Positions 6,804 through 13,642 of a stretch of 13,642 nucleotides of DNA are shown in pieces. The notes under the pieces were generated by a model. It did not search any database, was not told the origin of the DNA, and worked only from the letters and a program-made list of their open reading frames with translations. Within the stretch, counting starts at the first letter, position 1, and every line of letters begins with the position of its first letter. Both the position numbers and the translations under genes were made by a program. The stretch lies in assembly GCA_965603285.1 (NCBI GenBank), contig CBFDCK010000082.1, positions 1-13,642 on the forward strand, read 5' to 3'. The DNA comes from JAUWPO01 sp965603285. Its GTDB lineage: Bacteria; Chloroflexota; Anaerolineae; Anaerolineales; UBA4823.

Positions 6804-7963
6804 GCTTCACTATGTGGATTATCCGTCTCTTCGATTGTGGTTTTCTTCCACCAACGCACCTTGGGGGGCGGCAGCTCAGGCGCCACGGTCTCCGGGAAGT
6901 GGTCCTGGTCGTTTAAATTAGCGAACACGTAGTGTCCCAGCACGCGCGCCGTGGCAATCGTGGGCGCAGCTAGCAAGATGCCCAGCACACCCGCCAGCAA
7001 AGCACCAGCGACGACACCAAGAATAACGACCAGGGGATGGAGCTGTACACGGCGCCCGACAATGCGCGGCATCAAGTAGTTCAAATCAAACTGCTGAAAA
7101 ATAATGTGCAGCCCTATGACGATCAGAGTGAACACCCAGTTCGGAACGGGCATCCAGGTGGAACCCACAAAGAAAGCTAAAAAGGAGGCGGTTATCAGCC
7201 AGATGGCGTGTCCGATGGTGGGAATAAATTCCAACAAACCCGCTAAAACCCCCATTGCCAACGCAAACGGCAAACCGATGACAAAACCCACAACAGTGAA
7301 TATAACCGCCACTACTGATGCCAGGATTAATTGTCCACGAAAAAACGCGCTCCATATCTTGTTGATCTCCCCACGCAGGCAGGTGAAATCATGCTTGTAC
7401 TCAGCCGGTGTGATACCTTCAAGCCAGACAGTTAATTTCCTGCCATCTTTGATCAAATAAAATGAAACCACGAAGACAAAGACAATCCAAACTAACGAGG
7501 TGATCACTTCGATCACGTATCCCAGAGTCTGCCCAAAAAACGGTTCTATCACCACTTTTAAGGAGCCAAAGGCCTGCCGGTAAAATGTATTGACATCGAT
7601 AACATAGCCGCCAATTGTATAGCGGCTCTCCAGAAGGGATTCAATTTGAGAGAGTATGCGTTGGAAATCCAGATTCAATCCGGTTGATTGGGCTGTCAGT
7701 GGAGGAATGATCACCAGCGGAATTAATACCAGAATAAAAATCGCGACCAGGTATGCCAATAAAGCGGCAAAACCACGGCGGACGCTCAAGCGGCTCTCAA
7801 ACCAATTCGCTAATGGGGAAAGTACAAAAGCAACGAGTGCGGCAAGGATCAACGGACCGATTACAACGCTGAAGCGGTACAGCAAATAGATGCCCAGCGC
7901 CAACAGCAACAGGCTGAGAGTTAATTTAGTGCTCGAGGACCAGTGCGGCCGTTCTTCCTGCAT
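6791..7963 (-). CDS. AI-2E family transporter (PF01594-type membrane protein)
   Basis: The 390-residue protein has the AI-2E transporter family layout of about eight membrane helices. There is a helix pair at residues 13-55 and a third at about 64-90. An extracytoplasmic segment follows, then a helix near YVIEVITSLVWIVFVFVVSFYLIKDG. The conserved C-terminal helices contain GLPFALAMGVLAGLLEFIPTIG, the family's most recognisable part, and NYLMPRIVGRRVQLHPL. Members include exporters of the autoinducer AI-2 and Na+/H+ antiporters, so the substrate here is unknown. The C-terminal tail is hydrophilic and ends in lysines encoded by the dnaA terminator's T-run. There is no Shine-Dalgarno before the ATG, and a good promoter ends only six bases upstream, suggesting a leaderless message. 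It is convergent with dnaA, and not operonic with the small gene upstream. Confidence 0.92.
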   Translation of the reverse strand: MQEERPHWSSSTKLTLSLLLLALGIYLLYRFSVVIGPLILAALVAFVLSPLANWFESRLSVRRGFAALLAYLVAIFILVLIPLVIIPPLTAQSTGLNLDFQRILSQIESLLESRYTIGGYVIDVNTFYRQAFGSLKVVIEPFFGQTLGYVIEVITSLVWIVFVFVVSFYLIKDGRKLTVWLEGITPAEYKHDFTCLRGEINKIWSAFFRGQLILASVVAVIFTVVGFVIGLPFALAMGVLAGLLEFIPTIGHAIWLITASFLAFFVGSTWMPVPNWVFTLIVIGLHIIFQQFDLNYLMPRIVGRRVQLHPLVVILGVVAGALLAGVLGILLAAPTIATARVLGHYVFANLNDQDHFPETVAPELPPPKVRWWKKTTIEETDNPHSEAKKK

Positions 7964-7969
7964 GTCTAC

Positions 7970-7998
7970 ATTCTAGCCGGGTTGAGCGAAATTGACAA
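7970..7998 (-). promoter_or_regulatory. Promoter of the AI-2E gene, predicted leaderless
   Basis: On the minus strand TTGTCA (7993-7998) and TAGAAT (7970-7975) are spaced by exactly 17 bases, a near-consensus sigma-70 type promoter. Only six bases separate the -10 from the ATG at 7963, so transcription should begin at or within a base or two of the start codon. Confidence 0.75.
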
Positions 7999-8006
7999 TC
8001 GTGCTT

Positions 8007-8031
8007 AAAAACAAAGCGCCCAGTAAAGGCG
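8007..8031 (-). terminator. Weak possible terminator of the small basic membrane protein gene
   Basis: On the minus strand CGCC and GGCG (8028-8031 and 8017-8020) make a short 4 bp stem with a seven-base loop, followed by TTTGTTTTT. The stem is short, so this is a weak call; it lies 52 bases beyond the stop at 8083 and just upstream of the AI-2E promoter. Confidence 0.25.
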
Positions 8032-8082
8032 AAAGACGTTCATACACCTTAACAGAGCACTCCAAGTTCCTGAGTCGCGGAC

Positions 8083-8301
8083 TTACCCTAAGAAAAAGGA
8101 CAGCACCACCAGGAAAGCGATAAATGTTCCTGCCAGGATACCAATGCGCTTTAAGTCTTTAATCGTTTGAGAGTAGTCCGGGTCAAATCCGGAATTGTAA
8201 GTCTTTGTTTGCTCACTCTTTACAGTCGCAGCCTGTACGGAGGTCTGGCTTGAGGTCGTTCTTTTCTTTCGCGATTGCCGTTTCTTGCTCTTCTTACTCA
8301 T
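8083..8301 (-). CDS. Small basic protein with one C-terminal membrane helix, function unknown
   Basis: The 72-residue product starts with a very basic segment (MSKKSKKRQSRKKR), followed by a Ser/Thr/Gln-rich linker and FDPDYSQTIKDLKRI. It ends in one strong hydrophobic helix, GILAGTFIAFLVVLSFFLG (about residues 54-72), so it is probably tail-anchored with the basic part in the cytoplasm. The frame is open back to 8382, but GGGAG six to seven bases before the ATG at 8301 fixes this start. I do not recognise a named family. It has 131 bases upstream with a TATAAT and a promoter-separated gene downstream, so it is likely a single-gene transcript. Confidence 0.7.
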   Translation of the reverse strand: MSKKSKKRQSRKKRTTSSQTSVQAATVKSEQTKTYNSGFDPDYSQTIKDLKRIGILAGTFIAFLVVLSFFLG

Positions 8302-8347
8302 GTGCATCTCCCAATTAATCAACCAATAATTACATGTTGCGGATGCG

Positions 8348-8353
8348 ATTATA
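8348..8353 (-). promoter_or_regulatory. Possible -10 box for the small basic membrane protein gene
   Basis: The minus strand reads TATAAT here, 46 bases before the ATG at 8301. No convincing -35 hexamer sits at 16-18 bases, so only the -10 and its position support it. Confidence 0.4.
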
Positions 8354-8432
8354 CCCCATTTTTTATCACTTATCGTTCGCAATAAACTTCTTGATTATTT
8401 TCCCTCCTATCCTAATAGCAGCTTTCTATATC

Positions 8433-9089
8433 TCATTTTCGCACTCTGGTTTTTACTGGGACCAGCATCGGCGTGTTCTCCTGGTAGTGCAGGTAGGCGG
8501 CACCATATTCACTAATAAGTTTTCGCTCCTCGACAAAAGCGCCCAAAATAAGATAGACGCTCAACCCAACAGTCATTGCAAGTGTGTTGTGGGTCATCAC
8601 CGGCGAAAACCAGATAAATAACAAACCCGCCACATAAAGGGGATGCCGTACCCAGCGGTACAAGCCGCGCACGACCAATTCTGTCTGTGGGATCTGCGAA
8701 ACCACAAATAACTGCTTTATACCTAAGAAAGACCACAAACCTGTCTGCAGCAGACCAAGGAAAAGTGTAATAATCGCCAATCCTTGAATCACTGTGGTCA
8801 GCAGTACCCATGGGAATGGGATCGAATAAAGACGCTCATCCGGCAAGATTGCCAGTAATGCCAATACCGGCAAGAAGGTAAGCAATGCAATCAGATTATA
8901 GAACAGGCGGTAAGTGCGATCAGCGCTAATCCCTAAATAGCGCCGCGCCATTTCCTTCACTTTTAACGTGGCCAAAACAGAGTGCTCCACACCATAAAGC
9001 AGAACAACTATCATGATAATCCAGGGTGCCTGATATACCGAAATGCTTTCAATTGTATTCATACAATTTAAAGACAACAGCAGATGCAA
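8433..9089 (-). CDS. Integral membrane methyltransferase, ICMT/NnrU-like
   Basis: The 218-residue protein has about five or six membrane helices. Its C-terminal part matches the isoprenylcysteine carboxyl methyltransferase / phospholipid methyltransferase / NnrU group: LVVRGLYRWVRHPLYVAGLL with the conserved RHP at residues 148-150, then GAFVEERKLISEYGAAYLHYQENTPMLVP with the Glu pair at 187-188. Known relatives methylate small or lipid-linked acceptors with S-adenosylmethionine; bacterial targets are mostly unknown, and NnrU itself is linked to nitric oxide metabolism. The start at 9089 gives a 9-base gap to the sixA stop and has only a weak AAGAG upstream; ATG at 9062 (MNTIESISVYQ) is an alternative with no better site. 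It is last in the HerA-like/SixA operon. Confidence 0.85.
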   Translation of the reverse strand: MHLLLSLNCMNTIESISVYQAPWIIMIVVLLYGVEHSVLATLKVKEMARRYLGISADRTYRLFYNLIALLTFLPVLALLAILPDERLYSIPFPWVLLTTVIQGLAIITLFLGLLQTGLWSFLGIKQLFVVSQIPQTELVVRGLYRWVRHPLYVAGLLFIWFSPVMTHNTLAMTVGLSVYLILGAFVEERKLISEYGAAYLHYQENTPMLVPVKTRVRK

Positions 9090-9098
9090 TACTCTTAC

Positions 9099-9587
9099 TT
9101 ACAATTCTTTGGGGCGCCAGATTTTCACCAGTTCTCCCACAGTCTCGTAGGAGAGCTCGCGCCAACTATCAATGGGCAAAGTCACTTGAGCCAGCGCTGC
9201 CGTGGGCATCCGCTCCGCCTCTCCAGTTAGAACTAAAAGGAGTTCCTCCAAACCTGGATTATGACCCACAACCAATACACAACCGTATTGATCAGGCTGA
9301 AGGCTCAAGGCATCGATATACGATTCCGGCCAGGCGGCGTAAAGCTCACGACTGAACAAAATCTCACCCCCAAAATAACTTTCTTCGGCGACGATTTCGG
9401 CAGTGCGCTTCGCACGCTTGGCAGACGAACTGAGGATCATGTCTGGCACTAAACCTTGCTCGCGCAGAAGTTCGCCTATGCGTGGTGCATCACGCCTACC
9501 GCGTTTATTCAGAGATCGATCATGGTCTGCTAATCCGGTTTCCTTCCAACTGGATTTGGCGTGGCGCAGGATAAGGAGTGTTTTCAT
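9099..9587 (-). CDS. sixA: SixA-like histidine phosphatase family protein
   Basis: The 162-residue protein is a compact histidine phosphatase of the SixA type. The catalytic RHAK motif is at residues 8-11 (phosphorylated His9), SSSAKRAKRTAE supplies the second arginine region, and VVGHNPGLEELL holds the second catalytic His109. E. coli SixA removes phosphate from histidine-phosphorylated proteins (ArcB and PTS components); small relatives act on other phosphoesters, so the substrate here is not known. The length matches SixA (about 160). It begins two bases after the HerA-like stop (TAG-GT-ATG) with no strong ribosome site, so translation is probably coupled to the gene upstream. The symbol reflects family resemblance, not proven orthology. 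Confidence 0.85.
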   Translation of the reverse strand: MKTLLILRHAKSSWKETGLADHDRSLNKRGRRDAPRIGELLREQGLVPDMILSSSAKRAKRTAEIVAEESYFGGEILFSRELYAAWPESYIDALSLQPDQYGCVLVVGHNPGLEELLLVLTGEAERMPTAALAQVTLPIDSWRELSYETVGELVKIWRPKEL

Positions 9588-9589
9588 AC

Positions 9590-12109
9590 CTAATAATTCG
9601 ATCCGCCTCCAAACCCGGGCAGTTCAACCACCTCGCTATCGACCTTAACATAATGATACGGGAACCAGGCTACTCCGAACATGTCAAGCTGTACATCCTT
9701 TTTATAAGGCGATACCTCTATCTCGTCATAGTTTGCTGCGACATCGTCCCATTTACCTTTGATCTCCCGGAGAGCTTCGTCTTTCTCCAGCTCAAGCGCT
9801 TTGATGGTCCGTTCAAAGTCCGCAATAGCTTCGTGTGACTCTTCTACATCAGCTTTGGCTTTTCCAGTCATACGCCGTTTGGATAATGAGGTAGACAAAC
9901 TACGTTTACGTCCTCCGAACAAGCTGAGCGCTGTCTCGGCATAAGTCCCCCATTCTTCCATTTTCCGAGAGGAAAGTTCCGATTCGTCCTCACGCAGTTC
10001 CTGACTTTCTCGTTCCAGGCGGTCTAGCAAGCGCTCAATTTTCTTGTCTACAGCAGCAGTTACCTTTTTTGTTTCAGCTTCGCGCTTTTCCTCTGCCGCT
10101 TCCAGACACATTTTTTGGAAATCGTCCTCGGAGAATTCCGGTCCCGCATACACATTCAATTTTTCATTAACACGCACTTTCACCTCACTTGAGCGGTAAG
10201 CCCAGTCTAAGAAGTCAGTCCGCATAATTCGCAATATACTGGCTTCCGAAAAGGGCGCCTCCAACGAATCAAAACGGGAATCCGGGATGGGCTGCTCATC
10301 CAACTGGCGTGAGTCTAGCGGCTCAGCCGTAAATTCTTCCCAGCGCACCACTCCGCGACGACCTGGATCACTGACAAGCACTGTGCGGTAAGTCTCAAAA
10401 TCAAGGTTGTACTTGCGATTATGGAAGCGGATATACGCTTGAGCAATCACTGACGGACGATATAACAAACCTCGGCTTACGGCTCCTTCCAGATCGGAAA
10501 CACCAGCCACCTTGAGAGCCTCGGATAAAGTCAAGTTGTTCGGAAGGAAGTATTCGGAAATGCGAACCGGAACTGCGGGGCGGGTGCTAGATCCAATGGT
10601 TGCGCCTTCAACGCGCTCGGTTTTCCTTTCACGACGGACAGGTGTCGCCTCGTCTGCTGGTTGTGAATCACTGCTAACCGTCTTGCCCACTGACACAAAC
10701 ATCTCCTCAGCACCCACCATGCGATTCAAAGCCGGGATTTGGGCGCGCGTAAGAGGTCCGGTTAAATAGTTCATCGCCCAACGTGTATGGAAAACTGACG
10801 GCTTCCGCTCGTGTACATTCTTCACCAGGAAAACGCGCTTCCCTAATGCTGAGATCAATTTATCAAATTCGTGCCGGTCAAGATCATCCGCCATTACACC
10901 TTCCAGTCCGTCTAACAAACGCTGCTTATCCTGGTCGGTCTGCAGTTTGCCGATGAACCATGTTCCGGCGTTCGAAAGCGCTTTGTAATCCACGTCCACC
11001 GGGTTTTGGGTGACCAGCATCTGACCAACACCAAAGGCACGCGCCTGCTTCAGCATTCGCAGCATAGGTTCTTTGGAAGGTGGTTTGCCGACTGGAGGCA
11101 TGTATCCAAATATTTCGTCGAAGTAGATGATTGCGCGCAGCGTGGAGGTGCCACTCTGCGTACGCATCCAGGTCTCGATGGCTGAATACAACAAGGTAAC
11201 AAAGAACATACGCTCGGAGTCAGGAAGATGGGCGATGTAGAACACACTGTGCCGAGGGCGACCATCGGGTCCGAAAAGCAAACTGGAGATATCAAGCGGC
11301 TGACCCTCAATCCAGGACTGGAAAGCCGGAGCCGCCAGGATATTGTTCAACAACATTGCCAGCTCAAAGCGTTCCTTTTGAGGGAAGAAAGTATTCACAT
11401 CGAACACACCCAGCTTAGTAAAAGGCGGGGTCTGTGTTTGCATGATCAGTTCGCCCAGGTCCAAATCCTTCCCTCGGCTCCAGGAGTATTCAAAGATGTT
11501 TGAAAGCAGGATGTGCTCGCGCGAGGCCACGGGGTCGATATCGTCCATCCCAACCAATCCCAGCAGTGCTGTGACCGTGCTGGAAATTTTCTCGCGCAAC
11601 AGTTCGCGGTTATCATCCCAGGATATCGGTGGGGCTTCTAATGAAGCCAGGATGCTGACAGGAATGCCGGCGTCCGAACCAGGTGTATAAATGGCATATT
11701 GGACCGCGTCCTGCAAAGCCTGGATGCGCTCAGAGCCAATGTCCCATTTCGCCAACCCTTTACGCCAAAGGGAGGCAGCCCCTTCGGCGGCTTGCTCTAC
11801 GGTCTTCCCATCCCGGCGCGCCTGGTCCGGGTTCACCCAGGGTTGGAAATCTTGGGGAGCCAGATCGGGGAAATGCAGCAGCGCATTAGTAATATCCCCT
11901 TTTGGATCGATCATCAGCGCCGGGATATCCTGCAGCGCAGCCTCTTCCAAAAGGTCAATACACAACCCGGTCTTTCCTGATCCGGTCATGCCGACCACGA
12001 CTGCGTGTGTGGTCAGATCATCAGGGTCGTAAAGCAGCGGCTCTGCGATTACCTCTCTCTTCTTAATATCATAGATCCTGCCAAGATAAAACTTTCCTCC
12101 AGTATCCAT
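9590..12109 (-). CDS. HerA-like (DUF87) P-loop ATPase
   Basis: The 839-residue protein has a HerA/DUF87-type motor core. A short N-terminal segment (GKFYLGRIYD) precedes Walker A GMTGSGKT (40-47), then ALMIDPKGD (64-72). Walker B is AIIYFDE (326-332), followed by KQARAFGVGQMLVTQNP (about 354-370) as the sensor region and GTWFIGKLQTDQDKQRLLDGL. These are typical of HerA/FtsK-type hexameric DNA translocases. After about residue 470 comes a low-complexity linker and a region of unknown fold (500-690). A charged coiled coil follows (about 690-800, ERLLDRLERESQELREDESE and similar), then a C-terminal tail. The GGAG site seven bases before the ATG at 12109 supports the start. No NurA-type nuclease is adjacent. 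Role unknown: DNA processing is likely by family, but similar ATPases occur widely in bacteria with no assigned function. Confidence 0.88.
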   Translation of the reverse strand: MDTGGKFYLGRIYDIKKREVIAEPLLYDPDDLTTHAVVVGMTGSGKTGLCIDLLEEAALQDIPALMIDPKGDITNALLHFPDLAPQDFQPWVNPDQARRDGKTVEQAAEGAASLWRKGLAKWDIGSERIQALQDAVQYAIYTPGSDAGIPVSILASLEAPPISWDDNRELLREKISSTVTALLGLVGMDDIDPVASREHILLSNIFEYSWSRGKDLDLGELIMQTQTPPFTKLGVFDVNTFFPQKERFELAMLLNNILAAPAFQSWIEGQPLDISSLLFGPDGRPRHSVFYIAHLPDSERMFFVTLLYSAIETWMRTQSGTSTLRAIIYFDEIFGYMPPVGKPPSKEPMLRMLKQARAFGVGQMLVTQNPVDVDYKALSNAGTWFIGKLQTDQDKQRLLDGLEGVMADDLDRHEFDKLISALGKRVFLVKNVHERKPSVFHTRWAMNYLTGPLTRAQIPALNRMVGAEEMFVSVGKTVSSDSQPADEATPVRRERKTERVEGATIGSSTRPAVPVRISEYFLPNNLTLSEALKVAGVSDLEGAVSRGLLYRPSVIAQAYIRFHNRKYNLDFETYRTVLVSDPGRRGVVRWEEFTAEPLDSRQLDEQPIPDSRFDSLEAPFSEASILRIMRTDFLDWAYRSSEVKVRVNEKLNVYAGPEFSEDDFQKMCLEAAEEKREAETKKVTAAVDKKIERLLDRLERESQELREDESELSSRKMEEWGTYAETALSLFGGRKRSLSTSLSKRRMTGKAKADVEESHEAIADFERTIKALELEKDEALREIKGKWDDVAANYDEIEVSPYKKDVQLDMFGVAWFPYHYVKVDSEVVELPGFGGGSNY

Positions 12110-12149
12110 ACAAGGGCTCCAATGAAATATATGATTAGATTAAATACAG

Positions 12150-12161
12150 ACCGGTTCCGGT
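12150..12161. repeat. Short inverted repeat ahead of the HerA-like gene
   Basis: ACCGG-TT-CCGGT forms two 5-base arms around a 2-base centre, about 40-50 bases before the HerA-like ATG and amid AT-rich sequence. It could be a regulator half-site pair for the HerA-like operon. No strong -35/-10 pair was found; a TAAAAT lies upstream of it on the minus strand. The remaining 12110-12214 gap holds nothing else I recognise. Confidence 0.35.
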
Positions 12162-12214
12162 ATATATATTCATAATTTTACTCTAAATAAGGCAGTTTTT
12201 GATTTTACCACGCT

Positions 12215-13378
12215 CTACTTACTCGCTTTACCATATACTCTCTCGAACTCTTCTAAAAATCGCGCCGCAATCTCCGGATTGTAGATAACTAAAACATTTT
12301 CATCGTTTTGCGTCTCGGCGTTTCTACTGAAATTATAGGAACCTGTTATCAGGATGCTTTCATCGATGATGATCACCTTGTGATGCATCTTGCCCGTATT
12401 GCCGTCCAGACGCACATCCAGACCCGCGGCACGCATCTTGTCATATTCGGTTCCTACATTGGAGTGGGATTGTCCCTTGTCAAACACCCCCGCAACATCC
12501 ACCCCAGTTCGAGATCGTTGGATCATGGCCTCTGAAAGATCATCCGCTGTGAAGGCAAAAGCCATGAAGTAGATGCTCTCTCTGGCTGCGCGGACGAGTG
12601 ACAGCAAGTGGTTTGCTACGCCGTCGTCAGGGGAGAAATACACTTCAACCCGGGTGTCTTCCAACAAAAGAGATGGATAGGGAGTATTGGCCGGCGAACC
12701 AGGACCGAAGCGGTCGTCGACGAACATCTCTTCGAACTCGGTCGTGAAATCCTCCGCCAAGCTGGAGGAGCGTACTCGGACCAGGTTGTTATCATAGCGG
12801 TAAGCCCCGTTAACAGACAAATTCAGAGACCCTGTCCAGACTTCCTGGCGATCAATCACTACAAACTTATTATGCATGCTCCCCTCACGCCGGTCGCCTA
12901 ATACCGGGATGCCGGCTGCTCGCAATTCTTGGATTTCGGGGACATCCATGTAATCGCTTTCTGTCACCAAGCGCACAGTGACTCCCCGGCGATGGGCGTC
13001 GATCAAAGCATCCCGAATGCTCCACAGGTCAAGGAAATGGATCGCCATATCCACGCTGACGCGCGCGTCCCGGATGGCATCAGCTAAGGCTTCGTCTGGA
13101 CCTCCACGGTACGATGAGCTGATAGGGTTTTCAGGATCCGAAAAGTAAGCCGTAAAATTGTCACTTATAGATGCGTTAGCCGTCTCAGACGAGAGTGGGA
13201 GATGGTCGGTCTCTAGATTGATTAATCCAGAGCAAGCCTGAAGGGTCAGCGCAAATAAAAATAACACATCCAGCACCCATATCGTGCTGGATATTTGGAG
13301 GTGGGCAACTCTACAATTGGGCAACAGCATATGTAGTAAAGATAAATCTTTTCTGCACCAAGTTACCAGCATTGTCAT
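12215..13378 (-). CDS. Predicted lipoprotein with two PLD/HKD motifs (phospholipase D-like nuclease family)
   Basis: The 387-residue protein has two phospholipase D domains. The first HKD motif is SMHNKFVVIDRQ (His169, Lys171, Asp176) followed by GSLNLS; the second is KMHHKVIIIDES (His332, Lys334, Asp339) followed by GSYNFS. Paired GSxN-type motifs resemble the Nuc/endonuclease and cardiolipin-synthase-like PLD branches, which cleave or transfer phosphodiesters; the substrate is unknown. A hydrophobic stretch (about 33-48, WVLDVLFLFALTLQA) ends at Cys49 in LQAC, which looks like a lipobox, so the domains should lie outside the cytoplasmic membrane. GGAAG about seven bases before the ATG at 13378 supports that start; ATG at 13330 (MLLPNCRV) would give a more usual signal-peptide length. 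It has a 105-base gap to the HerA-like gene downstream and no visible terminator. Confidence 0.87.
   Translation of the reverse strand: MTMLVTWCRKDLSLLHMLLPNCRVAHLQISSTIWVLDVLFLFALTLQACSGLINLETDHLPLSSETANASISDNFTAYFSDPENPISSSYRGGPDEALADAIRDARVSVDMAIHFLDLWSIRDALIDAHRRGVTVRLVTESDYMDVPEIQELRAAGIPVLGDRREGSMHNKFVVIDRQEVWTGSLNLSVNGAYRYDNNLVRVRSSSLAEDFTTEFEEMFVDDRFGPGSPANTPYPSLLLEDTRVEVYFSPDDGVANHLLSLVRAARESIYFMAFAFTADDLSEAMIQRSRTGVDVAGVFDKGQSHSNVGTEYDKMRAAGLDVRLDGNTGKMHHKVIIIDESILITGSYNFSRNAETQNDENVLVIYNPEIAARFLEEFERVYGKASK
13268..13292. repeat. Inverted repeat inside the PLD signal-peptide coding region
   Basis: ATCCAGCAC and GTGCTGGAT are perfect 9-base arms around a 7-base loop. They fall in the codons for ISSTIWVLD just before the hydrophobic core of the signal peptide. 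The mRNA would form a stable hairpin near the start of the message. Confidence 0.6.
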
Positions 13379-13642
13379 TCAGTGCTTCCCGCAGATCATC
13401 ATTCATGCTAGTTTAATTACCCCTTACTTATTTGAATCTATTGACGTGTATATCGTGCAAGCATTTGGGACAAAACTTGCTTTTAGCTAAGAGAGTCTTT
13501 CCAGCCTTTACATAATAAGATTATAACGGACCGGCTGCAGGTTTTGACTGTGCCTTTGCCGCAAAGTCTCTCTTATTTTTCCACCCTATTTTGTCTCACG
13601 GGCTATGCTAACATGGCTTAGACAAACATAACACTCATTGGT
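13379..13642. other. Upstream region of the PLD gene, no gene seen
   Basis: I see no credible coding sequence or RNA gene in this 264 bp. On the minus strand a perfect TATAAT (13520-13525) could be the -10 of the PLD promoter, though its -35 is poor. Two arms of a near-perfect inverted repeat flank it (13488-13500 and 13563-13575). A weak GCAAG/CTTGC hairpin lies near 13457-13480, and a hairpin with G-U pairs near 13600-13620. Confidence 0.5.
13488..13575. repeat. Near-perfect 13-base inverted repeat flanking the presumed PLD promoter
   Basis: TAAGAGAGTCTTT (13488-13500) and AAAGTCTCTCTTA (13563-13575) are inverted copies with one mismatch, separated by 62 bases. The TATAAT at 13520-13525 lies between them. 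They could be paired operators or the ends of a stem-loop. Confidence 0.55.

Noticed and set aside
8302..8382. Upstream extension of the small basic membrane protein (27 extra residues)
   Set aside because: It would start upstream of the probable TATAAT at 8348-8353, and the GGGAG site fits the ATG at 8301.
13501..13575. Possible tRNA-Sec or other tRNA in the region upstream of the PLD gene, prompted by the nearby selA
   Set aside because: There is no T-arm consensus, no UCA anticodon stem, no CCA end and no acceptor pairing; the only pairing is the distant inverted repeat.
13588..13625. Hairpin GGCTATG/CATGGCT near the right edge as a terminator
   Set aside because: It relies on two G-U pairs and is not followed by a T-run.
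1..13642. CRISPR array, insertion sequence, prophage or classic defence island
   Set aside because: No regularly spaced repeats, transposase, integrase, phage or restriction genes are visible; the HerA-like ATPase alone is not enough for a defence call.

Overview
This 13.6 kb window looks like core chromosome of a Chloroflexota bacterium, probably class Anaerolineae. The call rests on how the DnaA, DnaK and SelA proteins read, the mid-range GC content and the mix of neighbours; it comes from recognising protein families by eye, not from a search. There are no insertion sequences, integrases, CRISPR arrays, rRNAs or tRNAs that I can see.

Layout. Positions 1-2501 hold a tight minus-strand cluster: a four-helix membrane protein of unknown function, selA (selenocysteine synthase) joined to it by an ATGA stop/start overlap, and the N-terminal 256 residues of an M24 metallopeptidase (Xaa-Pro aminopeptidase-like) that overlaps the selA stop by 17 bases and runs off the left edge. 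dnaK follows (2747-4660, minus) with a strong hairpin terminator. Between dnaK and dnaA lies an AT-rich gap of about 700 bp with several DnaA-box-like sequences and a very AT-rich stretch, the best candidate here for the chromosomal origin. dnaA (5363-6715) is the only plus-strand gene in the window; it has a recognisable promoter, a strong ribosome binding site that fixes its ATG start, and its own terminator.

Right of dnaA every gene is on the minus strand: an AI-2E family transporter (apparently leaderless), a 72-residue basic protein with one C-terminal membrane helix, then an operon-like run of a HerA/DUF87-type ATPase, a SixA-like histidine phosphatase and an ICMT/NnrU-like integral membrane methyltransferase. 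At the far right is a predicted lipoprotein with two phospholipase D HKD motifs and a 264 bp upstream region with a possible promoter and inverted repeats.

How the genes relate: dnaA plus the AT-rich gap form a replication-initiation locus. dnaK is a general chaperone divergent from dnaA. SelA makes selenocysteinyl-tRNA, but its partners selB, selC and selD are not in the window. The HerA-like/SixA/methyltransferase run is the least explained part, and its shared function is unknown. I see no convincing new defence or mobile system; the most rewarding places to look are the origin candidate, the HerA-like operon, the selA-coupled membrane protein and the leaderless promoter of the AI-2E gene.
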